Positions 48,476 to 56,367 of a stretch of 64,000 nucleotides of DNA are shown piece by piece. The stretch is from positions 1-64,000 of the forward strand of contig NZ_JANBBE010000011.1 of assembly GCF_024648825.1 (NCBI RefSeq), in the 5' to 3' direction. A program made the translations under genes and the position numbers. Numbering within the stretch: the first letter of the stretch is position 1; every line of letters begins with the position of its first letter. This stretch comes from Lentzea californiensis. Its GTDB lineage: Bacteria; Actinomycetota; Actinomycetes; Mycobacteriales; Pseudonocardiaceae. The notes under the pieces are model-generated. The model was given only the letters and a program-made list of their open reading frames with translations, made no database searches and was not told the DNA's origin.

Positions 48476-51400
48476 CTAGGGGCTCACGCGCACGTCCGCG
48501 CTGCTCGTCACGCCGTTCACGGTGACCGTGATCTCGATCTGACCAGGCCTTATGCCCGTGAGGACGCCGGTGTCCGATTCGAGCCAGGCGACGTGCCACG
48601 GCCGGACTCCGCTCCGGTCGCCCACGTGCAGACCACGTGACCCTTCCCACACCGCGGCCATCGGATAACGGACAGGTACCGACCGGGAGCCCTGTTTCAC
48701 CGTCGCCGCAACCGTTTCCGCGGCGCCGGCTTCCAGCGTCGCCGGAACCTGGATCTGGAGTGCGTCCACGTGCGGCCGGATCTCTGCTTTGACACCGGTC
48801 TCGGAGACGCCGACGAGCGTCCAGCCGGTGAACCCGCCCTGCTCCGCGGGTGCCTTGCCGGAGTTGCCGTTGATCACGTGCGGGACCCCGTCCACAGTGG
48901 ACGCGAAGAACCCGCCGACGTGCCCGCCGATGAAGGCCGTGGGTCGGTCCCGTTCGGACAGCAGCCGCTCGAAGTAGGACGCCTCCAGCCGGTCGGCGAG
49001 CTGGCTCGTGCGCGCGGGCGTCGGATCGCGCGGCGGGTGGTGCATCAGCACGACGGCCTGGCCTTCGGCGGTGTGCAACGCGGTGCGGAGCATGTCCATC
49101 TGCTCGAAGCCGCCGCCCCTGAGCGTGCCGGTCGACGAGTCGAGCAGCACGAACCTGGTGCCCCTGTGGTCGAACGTGCGGTGCGTGGCGCCGAACTCGC
49201 GCCGGAAGTCGCCGATCGTGCCCGGACCCATGATCTCGTGGTTGCCCGGCACGTAGTACCAGGGGAAGTCGCCGAGCTCCTCGGTCAGGACCCTGCGGGC
49301 GAACTCCAGGTCCTCCGGAGAGGCCTCGTCCACGAAGTCGCCGTTGACCACGACGAACTCGGCGCCGGACGCCCTGATCTCCCGCAGGGTGCGGCGGGCG
49401 GACCTGACCAGGTCGCTGTCCGGGGCGCGGGCCACGAACTGGGCGTCGGACATCACCGCGAACTTCCAGCCCCGCGCCAAGCCGATCACGTCCTCGCGCA
49501 GGTCCGGGACGGGCGGCAGGGCGACCGCCGGCGGCACCCGCGCGACGATGTCGTCCACGACCACCTCGCCCCGGTAGGAGCGGTCGGCCTTGGTCTCGAT
49601 CGCGGTGAACCTGGTGACCTGGACCGGGAACTCGAGCTCCGGCGGCACCGCGACCTCGATCCGCTGCCAGCCGTGCCAGGTGACGTGGGGGCCGTAGAGC
49701 GACCGCGACTGCCCCGCCGAGTCCGTGACGGTGAACGCCGTCCACTCGCCCTCACCGTGGCCGTCGACCCAGGCGGCGAGCGACAGGGGCTGCCCGCCGA
49801 CCTGGATCGGCCGTGGCGGCACGGCGTAGGCGGTCCGGGTACCGGTCGACTGCGTGAAGTCGTAGCTGAGCCTCAGGCCCGCGCCGGTGTGGCCGTCCGG
49901 TTCCGGTTCCGCCTTCCCGGTCGCGCGGGCGGAACCGAACGTCCACTGTGGAGCATCGTCGAACGTGGCGAGCGGCTGGTCGGTCGCCCCGACGGTGACC
50001 GCCGCGTGCGTCTCCTTGCCCTGGGCGCGTGCCCTGATCGTGGTCGCTCCGGTGTTCAACGCCCTGATCTGGAGGTCCGGGGTGACCTCGATGATCCTGC
50101 GGTCGTAGCTGAGGTCGAGGTCGGCGCGTTCGATCGGTGCGCCGAAGCCCCTGGCGTCGAAACCGTTGATCTGCAACGGCTTGCGCTCGTGCTCGGTCAG
50201 GCTGATCCGGGGTTCGGCCGGGGCGAGCCTCGTGAGCCTGCCCAGCACGGTGAGCGGCGTGGTCCTGGTCGTGAGGCCCTGCGAGGCGGTGAAAGTCGCG
50301 GGCCCCGAGTGCGGCGCGGCGTGGAAGGTGTCGCCGATGGCCCATCCGCCCGTCGCGCGGGACACGTGCCCGTCGCTCGCCGGTCCGTACGTCTCGTCGT
50401 GGCCGCGCACCGTCAGCCGGCGGGTCATGCCGGGGAAGACGCGCGTGCTCGCGGTCTGGACGTCGAAGCCGGTCAGCTTGCCGGTGCCGGTGGGGGCGTA
50501 GAGCGCGAGGCCGTTCGGGACCGGGCGCTCGGAGCCGTCCGAGGGCGTGTTGACGACCTTCAGCTCGGTGGTGCCGGGTTCGCGGGCGAGCATGGTCGAC
50601 GACCCGCCGCCGTCGAGGTTGATCGCGTTGTGCGCGCCGAGCTCGATCATCGCGTCGGCGAGGTCGTCCAGCTCCAGGCCCTGCAGGTAGGCGCTTTGGC
50701 GTCCGTCGACGGTGAGCATGTACATCTTCTTGCCGTCCTGCGAGAACCCGACCGCGGTGCGCGGGTGCGGCGGGTCCGCCGGGGCGACGTTCCTGCCGTT
50801 CTCGACCAGCCGTTGCCGCCCGCCGATGGCCGTCTTCGGCTTGCTGCCGTCGCTGGTGCGGCTCCGGTAGCTGATCTCCGCCCTGTCACCCGGCCTCAGC
50901 GTCCTGAGGACGTCGGCGCCCTTGTCGCGCCCGACCAGCGCGTACCCCTGGACGGGCCGGTCGCTCGGGCTGCCGACGGACTGCACGACGTCGTCCTTGA
51001 CGATCACCTCGGCCGTGTTGGCCGCACCTTGCGTGGCGCGCGCTCTGCTGTACGTGCCCCACAACGAGTTGAAGACACCGATGCCGTCGACGTCGATCTG
51101 CACACTGTTGAGCTGCGTCAGCTCGTGCGTGCCGTTGAGCGTGCCCTCGAAGAACGTCTCCATCACGCTTCCGATGCCGGCCGCGTCGATGCCGGCCGCT
51201 CTGCCGTCGCCCGACTTCCGCAGCTGCCCGTCCTGGACGCCGACGCCCTCCGGCGCGTTGCTGTTGCCGATGTCGAAGAAGTCGCCGTTGATCGCCGCGA
51301 CCGCGCCTCCGGTCTGCTGCGAAAGGGGAACCGCCTGGGAGACGGTGCCGGGATCGACGTACCCGACCTGCGCCTTCGTGAGGTCGACGGCCAGCGCGTC

Positions 51401-51574
51401 CCCGCGAACCCAGCCGTCGGGCCGGTACCAGTCGAACGAGCTGAGCGTGACCCCGGGAGCAACGGGTCTCTCGACCCGCTCGGTCTCGATGCGTCCGGGC
51501 GAGTCGGCCTGAGCGGGGGGAACGGGCGCAAGGAGCGCGGCGGCGATGATCACCGCAAGTGCACGTCTCGTCAC
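48476..51574 (-). CDS. secreted phosphodiester glycosidase / metallophosphatase fusion
   Basis: A 1032-aa exported protein: signal peptide 1-23 (MTRRALAVIIAAALLAPVPP). Residues about 60-360 are a phosphodiester glycosidase (NAGPA-like) domain (GGAVAAINGDFFDIGNSNAPEGVGVQ, PRTAVGFSQDGKKMYMLTVDGRQS, INLDGGGSSTMLAR). A central beta-rich region contains carbohydrate-binding-like parts. Residues about 670-910 are a calcineurin-like metallophosphoesterase (VMSDAQF, VVVNGDFVDEA, VPGNHEIMG, VVLMHHPPRD, FIGGHVGG). Such enzymes could remove phosphodiester-linked sugars and phosphate from wall polymers or glycans. GTG 51574 is leaderless with TAGGTT 7 nt upstream, in a promoter overlapping that of the next gene. 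Confidence 0.88.
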   Translation of the reverse strand: MTRRALAVIIAAALLAPVPPAQADSPGRIETERVERPVAPGVTLSSFDWYRPDGWVRGDALAVDLTKAQVGYVDPGTVSQAVPLSQQTGGAVAAINGDFFDIGNSNAPEGVGVQDGQLRKSGDGRAAGIDAAGIGSVMETFFEGTLNGTHELTQLNSVQIDVDGIGVFNSLWGTYSRARATQGAANTAEVIVKDDVVQSVGSPSDRPVQGYALVGRDKGADVLRTLRPGDRAEISYRSRTSDGSKPKTAIGGRQRLVENGRNVAPADPPHPRTAVGFSQDGKKMYMLTVDGRQSAYLQGLELDDLADAMIELGAHNAINLDGGGSSTMLAREPGTTELKVVNTPSDGSERPVPNGLALYAPTGTGKLTGFDVQTASTRVFPGMTRRLTVRGHDETYGPASDGHVSRATGGWAIGDTFHAAPHSGPATFTASQGLTTRTTPLTVLGRLTRLAPAEPRISLTEHERKPLQINGFDARGFGAPIERADLDLSYDRRIIEVTPDLQIRALNTGATTIRARAQGKETHAAVTVGATDQPLATFDDAPQWTFGSARATGKAEPEPDGHTGAGLRLSYDFTQSTGTRTAYAVPPRPIQVGGQPLSLAAWVDGHGEGEWTAFTVTDSAGQSRSLYGPHVTWHGWQRIEVAVPPELEFPVQVTRFTAIETKADRSYRGEVVVDDIVARVPPAVALPPVPDLREDVIGLARGWKFAVMSDAQFVARAPDSDLVRSARRTLREIRASGAEFVVVNGDFVDEASPEDLEFARRVLTEELGDFPWYYVPGNHEIMGPGTIGDFRREFGATHRTFDHRGTRFVLLDSSTGTLRGGGFEQMDMLRTALHTAEGQAVVLMHHPPRDPTPARTSQLADRLEASYFERLLSERDRPTAFIGGHVGGFFASTVDGVPHVINGNSGKAPAEQGGFTGWTLVGVSETGVKAEIRPHVDALQIQVPATLEAGAAETVAATVKQGSRSVPVRYPMAAVWEGSRGLHVGDRSGVRPWHVAWLESDTGVLTGIRPGQIEITVTVNGVTSSADVRVSP

Positions 51575-51581
51575 ACCCCGG

Positions 51582-51591
51582 AACCTAGACT
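51582..51591. promoter_or_regulatory. overlapping divergent -10 hexamers
   Basis: On the plus strand TAGACT (51586-51591) is 6 nt before GTG 51598; on the minus strand TAGGTT (complement of 51582-51587) is 7 nt before GTG 51574. The two hexamers share 2 bp, so RNA polymerase cannot open both promoters at once. Confidence 0.7.
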
Positions 51592-51597
51592 GACCCG

Positions 51598-52440
51598 GTG
51601 AAGAACCGCCTGACGGTCTGCGCCTCGCACCTGATCACCCTGCCGAGCGCGCCTTTCGGCCCGGTCCGCGAGGCGATCGCGACGGCCAGGGACGCCGTCA
51701 CGGCGTTCGACCCGGAGCTCGTCGTCTTCTTCGGCACCGATCACCGCCGCGCCTTCCGCTCCGTGGTCCCGACCTTCGCCGTCGTCCTGGAGGCCACCGC
51801 CCAGGGTGATGTCGCCGGCCCGGTCGGCTCGTACGACGTTCCCTCCGCTCTGGGGCGTTCGCTCGTGGCCGACCTCGTGGCCGGCGAGTTCGACGTCGCC
51901 ACGGCTTACGAGGCCGCGCTGGACCACGCGTTCGGCCACACGACCCGCGACCTGCTGGGGGCGGTCGACGCCACACCGGTGCTGCCGATCTTCGTCAACT
52001 GCGCCTCCCCGCCGCACGCGACCTTCCGCCGCGCCGCCTCGCTGGGCCGCCGCGTGGGGGAGTTCTTCGCCGACCGGCGCGTCCTCTACGTCGGCTCGGG
52101 TGGGCTGGCGCACGACCTGCCGGGGTTCCGCGAGCCCGAGACGGGCGAGGTGCTGACGGAGGAGGAGCGGCAGGCGTGGATCCGGTCGGTCAACGAGAAG
52201 GCCCGGTCCGAAGGCACGATCCGGGAACTCGTGCGCACCTGGGACGAGGCCTTCCTCGCCGGAGTCGGCGGAACGGCGTGGGAGTGGCTGGACTCGATCG
52301 GCGCCGACCTGGTCGAGCGCGGTGGCAACGGCGCCGCCGAGTGCCTGACGTGGACGGCCGCGTGGGCCGCGGGCGGGCAGCCGCTCAGGACGCTGGCGCA
52401 CGAGTTCGACACCGGCGGCCGCGCCGTCGCGATCAGCTAG
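51598..52440 (+). CDS. LigB-superfamily extradiol dioxygenase (MhpB-like)
   Basis: A 280-aa type III extradiol dioxygenase relative. Wording follows E. coli MhpB: TVCASHLI (first His ligand), AFDPELVVFFGTDHRRAF (second His), PVGSYDVP, AALDHAFGHTTRDLLG, TPVLPIFVNC and VLYVGSGGLAHDLPG. Active MhpB opens the ring of 2,3-dihydroxyphenylpropionate with Fe(II). No other aromatic-catabolism gene lies nearby, so the substrate may differ. GTG 51598 is leaderless, sharing overlapped -10 elements with the divergent fusion gene. Confidence 0.8.
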   Translation: MKNRLTVCASHLITLPSAPFGPVREAIATARDAVTAFDPELVVFFGTDHRRAFRSVVPTFAVVLEATAQGDVAGPVGSYDVPSALGRSLVADLVAGEFDVATAYEAALDHAFGHTTRDLLGAVDATPVLPIFVNCASPPHATFRRAASLGRRVGEFFADRRVLYVGSGGLAHDLPGFREPETGEVLTEEERQAWIRSVNEKARSEGTIRELVRTWDEAFLAGVGGTAWEWLDSIGADLVERGGNGAAECLTWTAAWAAGGQPLRTLAHEFDTGGRAVAIS

Positions 52441-52681
52441 GAGGAGATTCCACGGTGGAGAGCAAGTCAGCCTCGGCCAGATAAAGACGGCCGAGGTCGG
52501 TGAGCAACGTGCCGAGCTCACGATAGTGCTCCGCACGTTCCAGATCCGGAATCAGGCCGCACGTGCGCAACATGTTCTGCGCGAGCAACTCGCCGAACTG
52601 TGGATAAGTCTTCACCACCTCACGCGAGAGGCGCTGAAGAGATACGCGCAACAGGTCTTCCGTCAGGATTTCCGCGGCCAT
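52433..52681 (-). CDS. small helical protein of unknown function
   Basis: An 82-aa protein, mostly helical (EILTEDLLRVSLQRLSREVVKTYPQFGELLAQNMLRTCGL). ATG 52681 has GAGGGA 8 nt upstream and starts 19 bp before the end of the zinc-finger gene, which implies coupling. A longer in-frame GTG at 52756 exists but lacks an RBS and would overlap that gene by 94 bp. I recognise no family. Its stop overlaps the dioxygenase gene by 8 bp. It seems to belong to the XRE/DUF397 neighbourhood. Confidence 0.5.
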   Translation of the reverse strand: MAAEILTEDLLRVSLQRLSREVVKTYPQFGELLAQNMLRTCGLIPDLERAEHYRELGTLLTDLGRLYLAEADLLSTVESPPS

Positions 52682-52875
52682 GGCAGGATTCCCTCGCTCT
52701 CTCGCCAGATGCCGTCGCAGTCCCAGCACGTCGGCCACACGTTCTTGTTCGACCACAGGTCAAGCTCCTGTGACGCGAAGGGACTACCGCACAGTGTTTC
52801 GACGAGCAGCCCCCTGGCCGGCTCGTCGTGGATGGCGTGCCGCCGCCCTTCGTGGGGTGTCCATCGAAATCTCAC
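52663..52875 (-). CDS. small zinc-finger protein of the Pseudonocardiales type
   Basis: A 70-aa protein from GTG 52875. It has the pattern RFRWTPHEGRRHAIHDE, VETLCG and WPTCWDCDGIWRE: one His and three Cys that could bind zinc (H, TLCG, TCxxC). This arrangement is common in small proteins of Amycolatopsis-like genomes and often lies beside XRE-DUF5753/DUF397 regulators. It is divergent from the XRE gene at 52979. Function unknown. Confidence 0.6.
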   Translation of the reverse strand: MRFRWTPHEGRRHAIHDEPARGLLVETLCGSPFASQELDLWSNKNVWPTCWDCDGIWRESEGILPWPRKS

Positions 52876-52978
52876 AGGATTATTCTGCAGCTTGGATGAG
52901 CTCCAAGCTAACGCCCTTTTGGGTTGTGTTGGCTTCGATTGTTCTGGAGTCCCCGAAAATGGAGATACGGTCCTCTTC

Positions 52979-53806
52979 ATGCCGAAAAGATTCTCCACTG
53001 TGAGAGGCCGTGAGTTCGGGGAGGGCCTTCGCGCGGCCATCGCCGCCACGGGAATGACGTCACGTCAGATCGCCGAACTCATCGGCTGGCAGGAAGCCAA
53101 GATCTCCGACCTGGTCAACGGCAAAGGCGGTGCCACCGAGCTGGAGCTGGCGCTGCTGCTGGGCGTGTGCCGGACGCCGGCGCAGGAGCGGGACCACCTG
53201 CTCTCGCTGTTCACCGGCACGGGCGTGAAGGGGTGGTGGCAGGAGCACGGCGCCTGCGCGCCGATCAGTCCGCGCACGCTGGTCGAGCACGAGCGCCTGG
53301 CGAAGAGGTTGTTCAGCTGGCAGACGATGCTGCTGCACGGCACCCTGCAGGTTCAGGACTACACGCGTGCCGTGATCACCGTTTGCGCGAACGTGCCCGA
53401 CGACGAGATCGAGGTCCGGGTCGAGGCGCGGGTGCTGCGGCAGGAGGCGTTGCGCGGCCTGAAGGCGGTCTTCTTCATCCCCGAATCGGTGTTGCTGACC
53501 CAGGTCGGCGGGCCTGAGGTGATGCAGGAGCAGTTGCGTCACCTGGACAAGCTGGCCGCGCGGCCGAACCTGGTGTTCCGGGTCGTGCCGCTCGGTGCCG
53601 GTGCACACGCGGGCATGGCCGGGTCGTTCGACCTGCTGACGTTCGACAAGTACGAGGACGCCGTCTTCCTGGAGAGCGAGAACTCCAGTCTGATCATCGA
53701 GGCACCGGAGGCCGTCAAGGCCTACGGGCGGATCGTCGAAGGGCTCCAACTCGCCGCCTTGGATGCGGAACAATCGAAGGAGCTGATCAAGAAGTTGCTG
53801 ACATGA
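52979..53806 (+). CDS. XRE-family regulator with DUF5753 domain
   Basis: A 275-aa protein. Residues about 10-70 are an XRE helix-turn-helix (LRAAIAATGMTSRQIAELIGWQEAKISDLVNGKG), and the rest is a DUF5753 domain (EHERLAKRLFSWQTMLLHGTLQVQDYTRAVI, EVRVEARVLRQEAL, MQEQLRHLDKLAARPNLVFRVVPLGAGAHAGMAGSFDLLTF, FLESENSSLIIE). Such regulators occur in many actinomycete loci paired with DUF397 genes and influence development or antibiotics. TACGGT is 7 nt before ATG 52979 (leaderless). DUF397 follows 10 bp downstream. Confidence 0.9.
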   Translation: MPKRFSTVRGREFGEGLRAAIAATGMTSRQIAELIGWQEAKISDLVNGKGGATELELALLLGVCRTPAQERDHLLSLFTGTGVKGWWQEHGACAPISPRTLVEHERLAKRLFSWQTMLLHGTLQVQDYTRAVITVCANVPDDEIEVRVEARVLRQEALRGLKAVFFIPESVLLTQVGGPEVMQEQLRHLDKLAARPNLVFRVVPLGAGAHAGMAGSFDLLTFDKYEDAVFLESENSSLIIEAPEAVKAYGRIVEGLQLAALDAEQSKELIKKLLT

Positions 53807-53816
53807 GGAGACTCGG

Positions 53817-53978
53817 ATGGCTGAGTGGCGCAAGAGCACCCGCAGTGCGAACGCAAGTGCCTGCGTCGAGGTCGCCATCGGCATCGGCATCCGGGACAGC
53901 AAGGCGCCCGCCGCCCACGTCGAGGTGGGCGCCGCCGCGTGGACCGCGTTCCTCGCGGGCGTCACGCGGGAGCGCTGA
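53817..53978 (+). CDS. DUF397 protein
   Basis: A 53-aa DUF397 protein: AEWRKSTRSANASACVEVAIGIGIRDSKAP, then VEVGAAAWTAFLAGV. This is the standard WRKS.RS....CVEVA....VRDSK.P pattern with W..FL at the end, although it lacks the usual Gly/Asn before Cys. It follows the XRE gene by 10 bp, the usual toxin-antitoxin-like or regulator-partner layout for the pair. Confidence 0.88.
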   Translation: MAEWRKSTRSANASACVEVAIGIGIRDSKAPAAHVEVGAAAWTAFLAGVTRER

Positions 53979-54003
53979 CCGGCAGGTCGTTACCATCCGA
54001 ACC

Positions 54004-54861
54004 ATGACGATGCCCGCAGCGATCGAGGCCGTGCGAGAAGCGTTCGTCGGGCTCGCGGCGGAGGAGTTCGACCTGCCGCCGAGGCAGGCGTTCGGCGACA
54101 GCCGGTCGCTCGTCATGGCCGTGCACCACCGGCCCACGGGGTCGACGGCGGTCAAGGTGATCAGCATCGAGGTCGAACGGGATCCGATGATCACGGGCAC
54201 GGTCGTGTACTCGCATCCGGACGGTCAGTTCGTCACGGACGCGGTGTCGCTCACGACCCTGCGCACGGGCGCTGTCGTCGGTGTGGCAACGGATCTGCTG
54301 GCCGACGAGGACGCGTCGCACCTGGCGTTGCTGGGGGCCGGGGCGCAGGCCGCGGACCAGATCAGGGCCGTGCACGCGGTGCGGCCGTTGAAGAAGCTCG
54401 TCGTGTTCAACCGGAACGCCAAGAAGGCCGAGGCGTTGCTGGAGAGCCTGAAGGACGAGCTTCCGGACACGGTGATGGACGTGGCTGCCGACGCGGACGA
54501 AGCCGTGCGGGACGCGGACGTCGTGTGCTGTGCGACGGCGTCGACAGTGCCGCTGTTCCGGTGCGACTCGCTCAAGGAACGCGTGCACGTCAACGCCATC
54601 GGCTCGTACCGGCCGGTGATGCGCGAGCTGCCGGAGGAACTGCTGGCGACCGCCGGGGTCGTGGTGGTGGACCAGGTCGAGGCGGCGCTGAGCGAGGCCG
54701 GCGAGATCATCCGCGCGGTGCGCAGCGGTGTGCTCAGGCTGGAGTCGCTCGTCGAACTCGGTGCGGCGCTGGGAAACCCGCCGCTGCGCGAGGGCCGGAC
54801 GGTGTTCAAGTCGGTCGGCGTCGCGGTGCAGGACTGGGCTGTCGCAAGGCTTCTGGCGTAG
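54004..54861 (+). CDS. ornithine cyclodeaminase / mu-crystallin-family protein
   Basis: A 285-aa NAD(P)-binding protein: AIEAVREAFVGLAAEEFDLPPRQAF near the start, VYSHPDGQFVTDAVSLTTLRTGAVVGVATDLLADEDASHLALLGAGAQAADQIRAV (dinucleotide fold GAGAQA), VFNRNAKKAEALLE, CCATASTVPLF, HVNAIGSYRPVMRELP, EVVV-type VVVDQVEAALSEAGEI. It lacks about 15 N-terminal residues seen in longer homologues; TACCAT 9 nt before ATG 54004 suggests a leaderless start. Members deaminate ornithine or reduce imines, so the substrate is open. Confidence 0.88.
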   Translation: MTMPAAIEAVREAFVGLAAEEFDLPPRQAFGDSRSLVMAVHHRPTGSTAVKVISIEVERDPMITGTVVYSHPDGQFVTDAVSLTTLRTGAVVGVATDLLADEDASHLALLGAGAQAADQIRAVHAVRPLKKLVVFNRNAKKAEALLESLKDELPDTVMDVAADADEAVRDADVVCCATASTVPLFRCDSLKERVHVNAIGSYRPVMRELPEELLATAGVVVVDQVEAALSEAGEIIRAVRSGVLRLESLVELGAALGNPPLREGRTVFKSVGVAVQDWAVARLLA

Positions 54862-54862
54862 A

Positions 54863-54913
54863 AGAGCGCTGGACGTGAACCCATCCGCCGCGGGGGTTCA
54901 CGTCCAGCGCTCT
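54863..54913. terminator. 20-bp perfect stem-loop between cyclodeaminase and glucanase genes
   Basis: Arms 54863-54882 and 54894-54913 pair perfectly (core AGCGCTGGACGTGAACCC) with an 11-nt loop. It begins 2 bp after the stop codon and lies between convergent genes. Confidence 0.9.
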
Positions 54914-54957
54914 CGAATCTCCCTGTCAGGCCATGCGCAGCCGGACGGGGAGAGACC

Positions 54958-56178
54958 TCAGACCGCCCACTTCTGGCTGGCGACGCCGAGGCAGTCCCAG
55001 ATGTGGGTTCTCGTGCCGTCGGCCGAGGAGCCGCCGATGGCGTCCAGGCACTTGTTGGCCTGCGGGTTCACGATGTCCTGTGCCCCGCTGACGGCCCATT
55101 TCTGGGCAGCCGAGCCGTTGCAGTCCCAGAGCTGGACCACTGTGCCGTTCGCGGTACCGCCACCGCTGACGTCGAGGCACTTGCCCAGCGCGCGGATCGT
55201 GCCGTCACCGGGACGGCTCCACTTCTGGGCGGCGTTGCCGTTGCAACCGACGATCTGGATGGGCGTGCCGTTGGCGGTGTTCGCCCAGGGCACGTCGAGG
55301 CACTTGCCGCCGATGCCGCGGATCTCCGAGCCACCGCTGGTGGGCGGGTTGTCGTTGGAGACGCGGACCCAGTCGATCACGAGCTGCTGCGGGAACGTCG
55401 TGCTGGCGTCCGGGTAGCCCGGCCACTCACCGCCGACCGCGAGGTTGAAGATGAGGAAGAAGGGCTTGTTGAACACCCACGGGTTGCCGTTGACGTCGGT
55501 CGGCGTGTTGCGGGCGTAGACGTTGCCGTCCACCGACCACGTGATCTCGCCGGGCTTCCAGTCAACCGCGAAGTTGTGGAAGCCGTCGGAGAAGTTCGGG
55601 CCGTTGTAGGCGTGGGACTTGCCGCCCGCGCCGGAGTAACCGGGGCCGTGGATCGTGCCGTACACGGTGCTCGTCTGGTGTCCCAGGAACTCCATGATGT
55701 CGATCTCGCCCGAGCCGGGCCACGGGTTACCGGTGTTGATGTCCGCGCCCAGCATCCAGAACGCGGGCCAGATCCCCTGGCCGCGCGGCATCTTCATGCG
55801 CGCTTCGAACCGGCCGTAGGTCTGGGTGAACTTGTTCGCGGAGTTGATGCGCGCGGACGTGTACTGACACCGTCCGTACCAGCAGTTGTAGTTGCCGGGG
55901 TTCTCGCGCTTGGCCGTGATGACCAGGTTGCCCTGGCCGTCGTGCGCCGCGTTCGAGGTACCCGACTGGTACCACTGGTGTTCCCTGTTGTTGCCGTTGT
56001 TGTTGCCCACTTCCATGTTCCACTTGCCACCGTCGACACCTGTGCCGGCGGGAGCGTTGAACTCGTCGGCCCAGGTCACCGCCGCGTTGGCAGGGGGAGC
56101 TTGGCTGGTGGTGGCGACGGTGATCCCTGCGGCCACCATCAAGGCGGCGGCGAGGGCCGTCCCGATGCGTCGCTGCAT
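54958..56178 (-). CDS. secreted GH16 beta-glucanase with CBM13 lectin domain
   Basis: A 406-aa exported endo-1,3(4)-beta-glucanase. Signal peptide about 1-32 (MQRRIGTALAAALMVAAGIT); GH16 domain about 33-275 with catalytic GEIDIMEF (Glu nucleophile and acid/base), KMPRGQGIWPAFWML and FHNFAVDWKPGEITWSVDG; C-terminal ricin-type CBM13 with three repeats (GKCLDVPWANTANGTPIQIVGCNGNAAQKW, GKCLDVSGGGTANGTVVQLWDC, NKCLDAIGG). Targets are probably laminarin or fungal beta-1,3-glucan. A TGAGAGCGCTCTCA palindrome 105 bp upstream suggests LacI-type control. Confidence 0.95.
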   Translation of the reverse strand: MQRRIGTALAAALMVAAGITVATTSQAPPANAAVTWADEFNAPAGTGVDGGKWNMEVGNNNGNNREHQWYQSGTSNAAHDGQGNLVITAKRENPGNYNCWYGRCQYTSARINSANKFTQTYGRFEARMKMPRGQGIWPAFWMLGADINTGNPWPGSGEIDIMEFLGHQTSTVYGTIHGPGYSGAGGKSHAYNGPNFSDGFHNFAVDWKPGEITWSVDGNVYARNTPTDVNGNPWVFNKPFFLIFNLAVGGEWPGYPDASTTFPQQLVIDWVRVSNDNPPTSGGSEIRGIGGKCLDVPWANTANGTPIQIVGCNGNAAQKWSRPGDGTIRALGKCLDVSGGGTANGTVVQLWDCNGSAAQKWAVSGAQDIVNPQANKCLDAIGGSSADGTRTHIWDCLGVASQKWAV

Positions 56179-56282
56179 CGAACCGACCTTTCCGGGTGTT
56201 GAGTTGTGCGCCCAGTGGTTCGGAAGTGTTGTCGCGCCGTGACCCTCGGTCAACGTGTAAAGGTTTTCACGAATTTGTCAGA

Positions 56283-56296
56283 TGAGAGCGCTCTCA
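56283..56296. promoter_or_regulatory. LacI/CebR-like operator upstream of the glucanase
   Basis: TGAGAGCGCTCTCA is a perfect 14-bp palindrome differing from the CebR/CelR operator TGGGAGCGCTCCCA at two symmetric positions. On the minus strand it lies immediately before CTGACA, a possible -35 element, so a bound repressor could block the promoter. Confidence 0.65.
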
Positions 56297-56327
56297 GGGG
56301 ATCAAGCTCTCTGCCAGCAACGCAGTG

Positions 56328-56359
56328 GCCTGGAAGACCGGAAAACCGGTCTTCCAGGC
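56328..56359. terminator. 14-bp stem-loop after the S1 protease gene
   Basis: Arms 56328-56341 and 56346-56359 (GCCTGGAAGACCGG) pair perfectly with an AAAA loop, 9 bp after the end of the protease gene on the minus strand. Confidence 0.85.
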
Positions 56360-56367
56360 GACCGGGA

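Noticed and set aside
48770-51601. 943-codon open frame on the plus strand opposite the phosphodiester glycosidase fusion
   Set aside because: No domains; it is the shadow of a gene with clear catalytic motifs on the other strand.
52433-53978. Toxin-antitoxin call for the XRE/DUF397 module
   Set aside because: The pair is a standard regulator/partner arrangement in actinomycetes; nothing in the sequence shows a toxin.
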